DNA of 64,000 bases from Anaeramoeba flamelloides (Eukaryota > Metamonada > Anaeramoebidae): the NCBI GenBank assembly GCA_027625915.1, contig JANTQA010000051.1:4898501-4962500 (forward strand), read 5' to 3'. Positions 26,001 to 37,200 of this stretch are shown in pieces (the stretch's first letter is position 1; every line of letters begins with the position of its first letter). Both the position numbers and the translations under genes were made by a program. The notes beneath the pieces are model-generated. The model had not been told where the DNA came from and made no database searches. It worked only from the letters and a program-made list of their open reading frames with translations.

Positions 26001-28783
26001 GACAAATTTAAAGGCTTAATCATCAATATTCAGTACTCCACAGTTTAAAAATATCTTTCTTAAATTTGTCTCAAAATATAGATTAGTTTTTAAATAATTC
26101 AATTTTTTTCAAAAAATTAAATAATTAACGAATAGATTTTTTTGACAAATTATTTTGGAAATATATTAAAAATACAACTAGATTCAAGTTTCATAAAAAA
26201 CGAAACAAAACTAAAATAACCATTCTTTGGGTTTTTGTTTTGATAATTATTGAGTAAATCTTCAAATTAAAAAAAAATAAAAATAAGTTACTTATTTTCA
26301 AAATCTGAATTTTTAAATACTGGAATGCAATTATTTTGGGTTTCTATTTTTTTAGATTTCGAAAAGGAATAAAAAAAAGAATTTTTTCAAATTTTTTAAT
26401 TTTTAATTGTGATCATTAGTAAAAAATCTTAGTAATTTATGGTTCAATAATATTTATAATAGATTTTTTCGAGTCATTTGAATCATTTAGCACTAATATC
26501 ATTTACTTACTTTTAATTACATAATACTTTAATCTTAGATGAATTTATGGTAATCTAAAAACATTAAAAAATTGAATTTTCAATTTAAAAGTTTTTATCG
26601 TATAATAAAAAAATGGAAAATTTTGAATACGAGAACAACAAATCGTAACGTTCTAAATTAATTATTAAGGTACTTTTAATGTAAAAATAATTTTTCAAAA
26701 CAGATACACAAAAAAAAAATGGAATATAATTTTGAAACAACAAACATTTGATTTTTTTTTTTTTTATAAATACTTTTTGAAAAATTTTTTTTATAATAAA
26801 AGCACCTCATCTATTAATTTTTAATATATCAGCTTTATTTATAAACCAAATACTTAATTTTTATCATCAAAAAATATATTAAATTAATTATTAATTTATT
26901 TTAGTCATATTAAAAAAGCATGAACACTTCCAAGTTTAATTAATTGATCACAAAACTTTTGTGTTCGAATTGTAAAACCTTTTTATGGTTGCTTTGTATA
27001 ACTTTTGTCAACCCTTTTTTTGAAAATGGCTATTAACAATTTGATTTAAATTATCTTGATATTAATTTCCAAGAAAATACAACCATCATTCAAAATTTTA
27101 ATTTTGTACATACTTTTATATTGCATCAATCCGTCAATTAATTTAAATTGTATTAATGTCTAATAAATAATAATATTGTGAGATTCAATTTCAATTACCA
27201 CTTTTTATTTTTTTTTTTTTTCTCCATTTTTATTAAAAAAATTCAAACAATATTTTTTGTTTTTAAAAACGATTATTTTTTTTTCAGAAATTTATTTTTC
27301 TTCTCCGAAATTAGTTTTAATTTTAAAAAAATATTTTACTTTAATTTCATTTTCTCTGATTATTTCAAAAAAAATACTCTAAACTTCAAATTTATTAAAT
27401 TAGTTGCTGGACAAGAATTAATTAATAATAATCTCTTTTATTTAAGGTTTTTTATTATTAGTATACAATTTTAAAAAAAGGATTATTTTTTACTGTTCAA
27501 AAAGCAATAATCTTATAACGTATGTTAATTTATTGGAGAAATTAGATTTTTTTGAATGAGAATAATTACGAATAACTAATCTATTGCATACACAACAAGT
27601 ATTTATTATTTAAGTTTTTCTTTTTAGAACAATTTGATTTTAAAATCATTAATCCATTTATTTAATAGAAATTTTACTCGTATCACCAACTTAATTTTGA
27701 TAAAATTATAAAAAATCCGAAAAGAATAATAAAAAAGAGTCTAATAATAATTATTACATTACCAAAAGATTTAAAAAAATTTTTTTTTACATCTATATTT
27801 TATAAAAATAATTTTTTATACACTACTCTTAATGAAATGATCCAAAATGGCAAATTTCTGAAAATGCGATTATTTTCTCTCGAAAGTTTTTCGAAAGAAT
27901 TCATTGAATAGTTTCTATTTTAATTATTAAACCAATTTATAAGCAGTTTTTTTAAAAATAACTTTTTATAAATAACTTTCAAAAAATACCAATTGTTTCA
28001 ATACACAATAATTTAAAATTTTTCAATTAATTTATTATTTTTCTTTTTCATCCAACGAAAAAACAAAATTTTTACGATTTTTAAATTCTTTATAATTTTT
28101 ATATTTATAAATTAAATATATATATATATATTATATTTTTTATTATGAATTATTAGGTAATTCCTTCAGAAAAGGAAATTGGTACATGTGGATCCGTTAG
28201 AGTCGAATTGATTGGAGGAACAAAAATCACAATTTTTGAACAATCAAAAAAAAACAAATCCAAACTTGCAACCATAATTGTTAGAGCAGCTACAAAAAAT
28301 GTTGCTGATGATATTGAAAGAGCCATTGATGATGGTGTAAATTCATATAGAGCACTTTGTAAAGATGGAAGATTATTAGCAGGTGGCGGTGCCTTTGAAA
28401 TTGAAATGTCAAGACATATTCAAAAATTCGGAGAAAAATCACCAGGTATGGATCAGTATGCAATCAAAAAATTTGCTGAAGGTTTAGAAGTAGTCCCAAG
28501 AAATTTAGCATTGAATGCTGGAATGAGAGCAACAGAATTAATTTCTAACTTATATTCCTCTCATGAAGAAGGTAAGAAAAACTCTGGTGTTGATGTTGTC
28601 AATGAAGGAATTTGTGATATGGTTAAAAAAAATGTTTTTGACCTCTATCAAACCCGTTATTGGAGTATGAGATTAGCTTTGAACGTTGCTATTACAATTT
28701 TAAGAGTAGATCAAATTATAATGTCAAAACGTGCTCAATCTGGTATCGCTCCTCCTCCACAAGTTAGCAGAGATGTGGATTAA
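23061..28783 (+). CDS. CCT8: T-complex protein 1 subunit theta (CCT8)
   Basis: Four exons, 23061-23217, 24038-24453, 24916-25359 and 28157-28783, join in phase to give 547 residues, the usual length for CCT-theta. CCT is the cytosolic ATP-driven folding ring (TRiC) that folds actin, tubulin and other clients; theta is one of its eight subunits. The equatorial domain shows LGPNG (49-53), TNDSSTIL (69-76) and the GDGTN nucleotide motif (100-104). The apical segment includes NFIVDNIRV and KGEENLM. The C-terminal equatorial part has DDIERAIDDGVN (390-401) and GGGAFEIE (416-423), then ALNVAITILRVDQIIM near the end. Theta is preferred over other subunits because of the N-terminal GPNGMNKMIIN and the YWSMRLALNVAITILRVDQI tail, which resemble animal CCT8. 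Introns are 820, 462 and 2797 bp with GT-AG borders. No key residue is missing. Confidence 0.96.
23218..24037 (+). other. CCT8 intron 1 with 12-bp minisatellite
   Basis: Phase 1 intron starting GTTTGTG and ending TTTGACAG. Positions 23350-23462 are a tandem array of a unit close to AAAAATAAAAAG, with an AATAATAAG variant, almost purely A on this strand. Confidence 0.8.
25360..28156 (+). other. CCT8 intron 3 (2.8 kb)
   Basis: Starts GTAAGTTTTT and ends ATTATTAG, phase 0. It contains repeat F copy 2 at 25801-26120. An open stretch at 27178-27474 is nearly all Phe, Lys, Asn and Ile and reflects base composition. Confidence 0.75.
25801..26120 (+). repeat. Repeat F, copy 2
   Basis: Direct copy of 7221-7560, starting GGATTAACGTCTACCAAGGA and retaining CTTTGTATTAGTAAAAAA and ATCAATATTCAG. 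It lies on the sense strand of the CCT8 intron. Confidence 0.7.
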
Positions 28784-30689
28784 AATATTCAAATTTCCTT
28801 GATTTAACTTTCCAAGTCTATATTCTTACTTTTTGAATCTTTCTTTTTTTTTTTTTTTTTATAATTAATCAAAAATTTGTTTTTTTTTTTGATCACAAAT
28901 AATTTTCATTATTTTTTTTTTAATTATTAAAGAATAAAAAAAAGATTAAATAATTCTTTCATCATAAAATATAGATCAACCTAAATTGAATTAATAAAAT
29001 AAAAGATACATACTAAAGATATCAATTATCAGAAAAAAAATAAATTCAGAAAATTATATTTATTTAATGTTTGATATTTTTTTTTTATTTTTTTGTTTTT
29101 TTTTTTTTCTTTCCTATTTCTAATTAAATGTTTTCGAACACTTCTATTTGAAATCTAATTTAACTGATCAAATATTAATATTATTAGTTTTTATTTTTTT
29201 GATAATTTTATAAAAAAAATTTGTTTCAAAGATTAAATATTTAAATTCTATGCCTTGTGGTTCAGTATTTGAGTGAATCGAAATTATTTACATCATTAAA
29301 ATTAAATAAATCAACAAATAAACTCAAATTCAAATTTTTCAATACACCAAAATTCGATTTGTGAAAAAAAAAACTTTTTTAATCAATTCAAGAAAATTTA
29401 CCAAATTGGAGTCATTCACTGATTGAATGTTAACAATATTTATTAATTACAATACTCTCAGAAAACAAAAAATAAATAATTATATATACTAATAAATTAT
29501 TGGTGTGTTAAAAATTTTGGAGACGAGCCTAACAAAAAAATTGTATTCGTAAATTTGTTTAAATTCTATTAGGAATATTGATTGGTCAAATGATTAGATA
29601 ACATCAACTAATTTTTCTTTGAGTTCTTCGATTTGGAAATCAACTTTAACCTGAATATCAATCTTTGAAAAAAAATATTTCAATCGAACAAAGTAAGTTA
29701 CGTAATTCAAAAAAGAAAATGAAAACTTAAAAAACTCAAAGATGAAAATATGATTATTGTATTTTTCAAAAAATCAAAATTATTTCCAATTTGAATGAAA
29801 TTGTATTATTCTGTTTGTTTGGCCCTTTTTTACTACGTGTGGAAATTTTTGACTTTTAGTTTATAGTACTTAATGGTAAAGTGTCTCTTTTAAGTAATTT
29901 TGGTGAAAAAATAATTTTTTAATGGAGAGAAATTTATTGATATATATTTTTTTAATGGATAATACGATTACAAATTGAGTTGGTGTACAGTTGATAAAGT
30001 ATTTACCGAACAAAGAGCCCTAAATTGTGATGGTGTAATTACATTGTTTAAATGGTTTGAAGGAATATTATTAAAAAAAATTAATTTTCGGAAATTCCCA
30101 CATTGAAATCATTTTTTTTCATATTTTGCAAATTTTTTGATATTTTTTTTTCGATTTTTTGATAATTAATTCATTAAAAATTTTTTTTTTCTATTGCAAG
30201 GCCGATTGCCACTTGGTAAAAATATCTTATTCAAATATTATTGGAAAGGTAAGGATATTTCTTGAAAAAATATTGATTGGATTCTAATTGAAATTTCTTT
30301 AATCTGCCATTAAAGATCAAAAAAAGTATATTTTATTTTCATCAATTATTGGAAATAATTTACTTTTTCAATTTTTAAAATATATACATATATGTTAGTT
30401 AGATTTAATTCATATATGTACCAACTATACTCTGGTGTATGTATTTCTACTTATATCTTATTTATAAATCAAATTCACTTCTCAAAAATAATTGATATTG
30501 TAAAAATTTCCAGGATTTTTTGACTGTAATAAGATTTAATTTTGGATGAAAAGACCAATCTTCTTGGAAAATCTTAGGAATCATAATAATAGAATAAACC
30601 GTTGTGTTGTATAGTCTGGTATTACCTAAGTATTTCAAATTTTGGAAAAGCTTTGCACCCTGGGGCATTTTCTGTATTAAACAATTATT

Positions 30690-31000
30690 TTACTCTGTTC
30701 TTTTGAATTTTGCAAAAGATAACTTTTTATTTTATTAATTTTAGAAATTAATAGAAGATTTCTTAAATTTTCTTTTTATTTCCAAAATTAATAAAAATTA
30801 ACAACACTTTTCTTGAGATTTTCTGTTTTACTCGAAAAATTAATCAATTTTTTGATATAAATAGAAAACTCATGAATACCTAACAGAAGTGAGTTAGAGT
30901 GTTGGAAAGTGCCTATTTTTTTTTTAATTTCAGAAATAAACTGAAATTGTCTTGAATTTTCTTATTATTTCTCAAATCAAAAAATCTAAAGCAAAAAATA
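30690..31000. repeat. Family H fragment H3
   Basis: Contains GAAAGTGCCTATTTTTTT, GAGATTTTCTGTTTT and CTTTTTATTTCCAAAATTAA blocks that match pieces of H1 and H2, in a less palindromic arrangement. A shorter GAGTGCC-related piece (AAAGTGCCTAGTTTTTTC) is at about 2213-2231. Confidence 0.5.
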
Positions 31001-31074
31001 TTTAAAAGAGAAAGGTAAAAATATAATTTTAAAATTAAGAAATTTCACAAATTACATGTATAGATATTTATATT

Positions 31075-32186
31075 TATTTATAAAAACAATATTCCAAAAA
31101 TTTTGGACATGGTTTAAACAGTTGAATGAAGAACAATACCACTTTTTACATTCAAATTGGAAAGAATTTTGATTTTACAAACTATTTTATTTTTTGTCTT
31201 TTTTGTTTTGTTTTCATTTCCCTTTTTACAGTTACCTAATCTGTTTGATAAGATCTGGACTGTTTTTTCAAATGGTTGATAGAAGGGTAGTTTTGAGTTT
31301 GTGTTATTGAAAAATCACATACAATTGATCGATGGTATATCTAATCATTTGATCCATCAACAATTGTTGGTGAAATTTCAACAAATTTACCAATACATTT
31401 TTTGTTCATCTCATTTTATTATTTTGGACAAAGATATTTTTATTTTTTCGTTTTATATTTTTTTCTTTTATTTGGATGAAAATGATTACTTAAAAAACAT
31501 TAATACTGGGTAACTCAAATGTGATTTTATATTTAGTTTTTATTAATATGTCCCTACGAACCAAAAATCACTAAAAATTGAAAACTGATCAAATACCTCC
31601 CATTAAAAAAATTAAAACAACTAAATGAAAAACTAAAAATAAATAAAGTTTCCATTTCAACTTATTCTTGAAAACATTTTTTGCCAAAATCATCCAATAC
31701 AAACGTAAAATTATATATGTGTTTAGATACACTCTCTTGTTTTAGCTTATTTACTAAAACAAATTCTAAATTATGGGAATTTTATTTTCACAAAATGCAC
31801 TAATTTGGTCATCAAATGTTTTTTTTATTTTTAAATGGTTAAATTAAAAAAAAGTTAAACTAAAAAGATAAACTCTTTGGAAAATAACCTAATTCAATAT
31901 TTTAAATTATTCTTTGGTTTCAAAATTTTCTCGACCCCAATTTGTCAAAAAACAATTAAAAAAGTACACAGAACTTTCAAAAAATATTTTAGAAATTTAA
32001 AAGTTGAAAGGGTTTTTATTCTAAAATATTTTATCCAAGTGGTTAATTGAATGAAGTTATCAGGCTAGATTTCGAAAAATACTAATCAGAAGAAAATAGT
32101 GCTTAATTTTATTGAGGACATATAATAAATTGAGGGTTTTTTTTTTTGACTATTTTTGATTTTAGGTGTGTCCAAAATTTTCAAAT

Positions 32187-32200
<14 letters not shown>
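31075..32200 (-). mobile_element. Element B, copy 1, interrupted by element A
   Basis: The left end has ATATTCCAAAAATTTTGGACA and the right end has GTGTGTCCAAAATTTTCAAA, forming inverted tips related to the intact copy at 57292-57829. Internal matches in inverted orientation include ATCAACAATTGTTGGTGAAA, TTGATCGAT and AAAGAATTTTGATTTTACAA. Removing element A (578 bp) leaves about 548 bp, close to the uninterrupted copy. Tc1/mariner-like MITE by end structure. Confidence 0.75.
31546..32123 (+). mobile_element. Element A, copy 2, inserted in element B
   Basis: Begins ATATGTCCCTACGAACCAAA and ends GGACATAT, matching copy 1 at 9649-10224 end to end. It splits element B between TTTAGTTTTTATTA and AATAAATTGAGGG, which are continuous in the other B copy. 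It therefore arrived after B. Confidence 0.78.
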
Positions 32201-32259
<59 letters not shown>

Positions 32260-32266
32260 AGATATC
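32193..32266. repeat. TA and GATATA microsatellite
   Basis: About 24 TA units followed by three GATATA-like units, at the right edge of element B. The other B copy also ends in a TA tract (57826-57852). Confidence 0.9.
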
Positions 32267-32494
32267 TATTTCAATATAAGGGGTTAATTATTTTTTAAAA
32301 AGAATTTGTTTTAATAAATATAAACATCTAAAATTGATTAGAATGTTCTCTAATCCAACTCTTAATTCATTGTTTTGGTTCAACAAATCACCTTAATCTT
32401 TTGTTAAAATTTGAAAAAAAATAAAAATATTGTCAACTTTTATTATTTTTTAGTTACTCAAATAAAAGTAAATTAACGACCATTTAAAAGAGAG

Positions 32495-33500
32495 AGTAAA
32501 TTTGATTGTTTTTTTCGGAAATTCAAATAAACAAAAATAACAATTTTGTTTTTTTGTAAAAATGTAAATTTCATTTTGAAATTTTTTTCTTTGAAAAATA
32601 CAACTCCTTTTTTTCTGTATCACGTGTAACACAAACCACCAAAACAAAACAATTTTAAAACAAAAATTTAAATTAAACTATTCTTTTTATGCTGAGAAAA
32701 TAAATTTCTCTTTTTTGATCTTTTCTTCAACCAACAAAAGATAAAAGATAACTAATACCAATCATTCAAGTTACAAATGGTTTTATTTTACACACGTATT
32801 TGTAATTTTTCAAACCTACTTGGTAATAAATAGATCTCAAAAAGTTAATCTTATTAATGTAAATGAGTAGTAAATTCCCGTTGTCTATTAAAGATTGAAT
32901 TTTTGAATAGAAAATTTTACTTCGAAAAAAGCAATTAAAGACCGATTTTCCAGGCTTACTCTATTATAAATAACTTTTTATACTTTAGAATTTATAATTT
33001 CAATGGTGATTTTCTAAAAAAGATACATTACAAAAAAAAATAAATAACTTCTTTTTTTTCGAAAAATTGAAATATTTTAAGACATTTAGTTTTTTATTAC
33101 AAATATATTTTGTGTAAATCTTTTATTATCAAACAATAGAGTCTCTAAACTTTTTTAACCTTGTTCAATTCAAATTTTGACAAGTACCTCTTCATTCAAT
33201 TCCAAATTAATAGAGTTTTTATTATGTTTTGTCACAACAATCAAAAAATGTTTCAGTTTATTCTCTTTCAATTTTTTTTTCCTTTATTAGTTAATTGATC
33301 AACAATTCCCATTCGTTTTTTCATATTCACATAAAAATTAAGATTATTTTTGGTTTTAATTACTGGAAATTCGAAAAAATAAAAAATACCGAATGGGTAG
33401 CGAAAGACATATATTTTGATAAAATTCAAACAAAATTTTGCAATTTATACCAAAAACATTTTAATCTCGAAATTATTGAAGATATTAACTTTTTTTAAAT
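32495..33500 (+). repeat. Repeat C, copy 1 (~1 kb)
   Basis: Direct copy of about 47545-48560. Shared landmarks in order are TACAACTCCTTTTTTTCTGT, CTTGGTAATAAATAG, AGAAAATTTTACTT, ATTCAATTCCAAATTAATAG and TGATCAACAATTCC. Similarity extends over about 1 kb with many substitutions and small gaps. An open stretch at 33295-33498 is not recognisable. Terminal repeats were not found; this could be the body of a decayed element or a duplicated noncoding block. Confidence 0.65.
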
Positions 33501-33689
33501 GATACTGACCTTTCTCATAAAAAAAAAAAATCAAAAATTTTGGATTCAAGAATTAATTCAAATAAACAAAAAAAAATATCTAAGAAAGAATAATATCTTA
33601 GATACTATTCAAAATATAGACACATAATTTATCTTGTATTTGGTTAATGATAACGAAAATTATGATTCTTTAAAAAATTTCTAAACAAA

Positions 33690-34035
33690 AATTTAGAAAT
33701 TAGGGAAGTGCCCTTGAGTGCCGTAGAGTGACGTAGAGTGCCTAGGTTTTTTTTAATTTCAAAAATTAAAAAAAGCCTCGAACACTTCAAAAATAAAATA
33801 GAAAACCTCAAAAAAACCGAGAACACTTCACAAATAAACAGAAAACTCAAGAAAAGCTAACGGCAGTTTTCCAGAATTTAAAAGAATTGAGTTAAATTTT
33901 TGATTTTACTATATTCATTAAATTCTGGAAAAGCTAACGGCGGTTTTTTTTAATTTTTGGAATGTATTGAAAATTAAATGAATTTTCTTTACATTTCAAA
34001 AAGTAAAAAAAACCTAACGGCTTACAAAAGGAAAT
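33690..34035. repeat. Palindrome cluster H1
   Basis: A run of hairpin-forming segments punctuated by two shared tags, GTGCCTAGG and CTAACGGC. One stem pairs CCAGAATTTAA (about 33872) with TTAAATTCTGG (about 33926). Another uses AAACCTCAAAAAAACC and AGAAAACTCAAGAAAAGC. The same tags and stems recur in H2 (36045-36700) inside a G-alpha intron. Confidence 0.7.
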
Positions 34036-34278
34036 TAATTTCCTCCCTTCAAGAATAAAAAAAAAAAAAAAAAATTTTTATTTATGTTAAAAAAAGAATG
34101 GAATTAAGAAAATTATTTTTTATTTCAAAAAAAATTTAGAGGATTGAATCTATTTACTGTTCATCTAAACTTGAAATAATTGTGTTATAATGAACTTATC
34201 AAAAAAAAAAAAAAAAATAAATAATATAGAATGAAGATCGAAATTATGAAGTTTCAATTTTTATGGACAATTAACGAA

Positions 34279-37200
34279 TCAATCAAGATCATTTTGAAGT
34301 CCTTCTAACACAGAAGATTTAATTTCCTCAAATATTTTTTGGATCTATTGATAAATTATAATTAAAAAGTTAAATGAGATAAATTGTTTTGAAGAAATAT
34401 AAATATTAATAAATTATTTATGAAAAAACAAAAAAAAAAAAAGAATAAAAAATGAAAACAAAGAAAAAAAAAAAGAAAAAGAAAATAAAATAATTACCCT
34501 GCTAGTATCTGTCCCAGTTGAACGGAAAATATGAATATTTCTATATTTATTTTCAACGGAATCTAAAAATTTTTCAGAAATAAATTCAACGGCTTCGTCA
34601 ACATTATTACTTCCCGTATAATTTGAAAAGCAAACTTCCAGATCAATAGTTTTTAATTTTTCTTCAAATAAATCCATTTTATTAAATAACAACATGCAAT
34701 CCTTTTGTACAAAATATTCATTGGTAACAATTTGTTTAAATAATTTTAAAGATTCAATCATTCTGTTAATATTTTGCTCTTCAAAAAGTTTCAAATTATA
34801 TTCGCTTAAGGCCACAACATAAATTAAAATTGAAATGTTTTCGAAATGATGGATCCATTTTCTTCTTTCTGATCGTTGGCCACCAACATCAATAATTCTT
34901 TAGAAAAAGAGAATAATAAAAGAAATAAAGGAAAGAAAAAAAAAATAAGGTAATTAAAATTAAATACAAAAGATAAAATATGAATAAAATTTGTATTAAA
35001 GACATTTTCCAAAGTCATAAAAATTTTTTTTAATAATCCATCATCAAACCAAATTGATTGATTTAATTTATCAATCCTTTTTATAGATATTCTGTAAAAA
35101 CTTTTGCTTTTCACTTTTTTGTTAGTGACTGTGTATTTTTTGCAAAAATGTTCCGAAAATCATTAAATATTAATTTTTGAATTAAAAATATTGATCTAAT
35201 AAATTGAAAATTTGTTAAATAAAAAGCAAGATTGTGAAGATAGACACTAGAATAATAATATGTTTCTAAAAAAAACACTAAATTTTTCGAACTTGAAATT
35301 TTCAATTTTTTCTTTTCCAGGTATTGTAGTATTATTTTAAATTTATGACTTTTATGTACTTTCATCAAATATTGATAAAATCAAATAGATTAATTCTTGA
35401 GTAATATTATTATGGAAAAATTATTTATTTATTATAAATGGGCATGATTAGTTGAAGACCCATTGTATGTATATGAAAGATGTTTTAAGCAAAGTTAGAT
35501 GTTGTATTGAATATATATTTAAACGATTAATCTTTTAAAAAATATTCCTTTGAAATGGGATAAAACTAAAATTTTTTATTTTTTTTTTTTTTTTCAATTA
35601 AAGAGACTAACACTAGATTAATAGTCTTGTGTGCCCTAATTATGAACTTAAAATTAGAGAGATATCGCTAAATCGGGAGAGAATTGGAAATTTGTCACAA
35701 AATTTGGGTTTTCGTTTTCCTCAGGGGTCTAGTCCAAAATTTGAGAAGGGATTTGTTCATATTCTTATTCAGAGTCAAAAGTCAAAAAAATCATATCAAT
35801 CATATTATTCTCTGTAAATTTAGGGAGTGGTTAGGCATAAGAGAGATTTTTTTCAATTAAAAAATTATACTTTTTTGCTGCTTTTGGAATCAAGATGCAA
35901 GAGACCATTCAAATTAATTAACTTGTGAATTTCTAATATTTGAAGATTTACAAAATTAATATTGATTTTATTGAGGTATTTGATTTTGATTTCCAAATTC
36001 GACGATCTAAACTATTGAAATTTTAGTGGAACAAAGTTTTAGGGGTTCTGAAAGTGCCGTAGAGTGCCTAGGTTTTCCAAAATTCAAAAGAACGGTGTAA
36101 AATCAAAGATTTAACTCAATTCTTTTAAATTCTGGAAAACTGAACAGCGGTTTTTTTTTAATTTTTGAAATTAAAAAGAAAATTTCAAAAGTTTTTTTTG
36201 ATTTTTGAAATAAAAAAAAGCGAACGGCGGTTTTATTGAGGTTTTTTGTTTTATTTGTTAAGTGTTCTAGGTTTTTTTGAGGTTTTCTATTTTATATGGA
36301 AAATCTATTGATTTTCGTTATGTTTTTTTGAGTTTTCTATTTATTAGGAAAATCAATAGATTCTCGTTAAGTTTTTTTTACTTTAAAAATAAACAGAAAA
36401 TTTTAATAAATTTTCGGTTTATTTCTAAAGTAAAAAAAACCTAGAACACTTAACAAATAAAACAGAAAACCTCAAGAAAACCTAACGTGAAGTGCCTAGG
36501 TTTTTTTTACTTTGAGAAATAATCATAAAATTTATTTAATTTTCGGTTTATTTCTTGTTTTAAAAAAAAACTAATGGAAAGTGCCTAGGTTTTCCAGAAT
36601 TCAAAAGAATAGAGAAAAATCTTTGATTTTCCTCAATTCTTTTAAATTCTGAAAAATCTAACGGCAAACAGAAAGGTAATTTTGTTGAATCACCTCTCTT
36701 CAATAAAAACAAAAAAACAAAAAAAAAAAAAATTAACACATTTTTTACCACAACCATTTTTTCCAAAATGATTAAAAGTACTCCAAAAACAAGTTAATTT
36801 ACTGTTGCGTACATACTAAAATCATGGCAAAATCCTTTCATTGAAAACAATTTTTTACAATCCTTTTTTTTTTTTTCAGTTTTACACTAATTTAACCCCA
36901 TTTTTCTACGAATTTTATTTATTTTTAAAAAAAATCCTTGACAAATTTTTTCTGGCCTGTAAGTGTTTATGTGTTTTAATTATTTTGAAAATATTTTGGG
37001 TGTTTTGAAGTGAATAAATTAGATAATTTGTACAAAATTAAGAAAAGTTATATACAGGCATATGTTCCAAATTAATTTTGAACATACATTACAAAAGCAT
37101 TCATTTTATATTGGTTAGGGCTTTAGAGGATCTTTTGTCTACCGATTAAAATATGTTTTTTCGTTTTTATTTTTGTTCCTACTTTAAAACCTCACTTACC

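Larger units (their letters stand above)
28784..34278. other. Intergenic region rich in nested repeats
   Basis: No exon is supported. The region holds family H sequence (30690-31000), element B copy 1 (31075-32200) interrupted by element A copy 2 (31546-32123), a TA/GATATA microsatellite (32193-32266), repeat C copy 1 (about 32495-33500) and the H1 palindrome cluster (33690-34035). Positions 28784-30690 appear plain, with T runs and no recognised feature. Confidence 0.55.

Noticed and set aside
34930-35368. Minus-strand coding-like stretches within G-alpha intron 3
   Set aside because: G-alpha is complete without them, they fit no family and the frames are interrupted. Possibly a relic, but not supportable as a gene.
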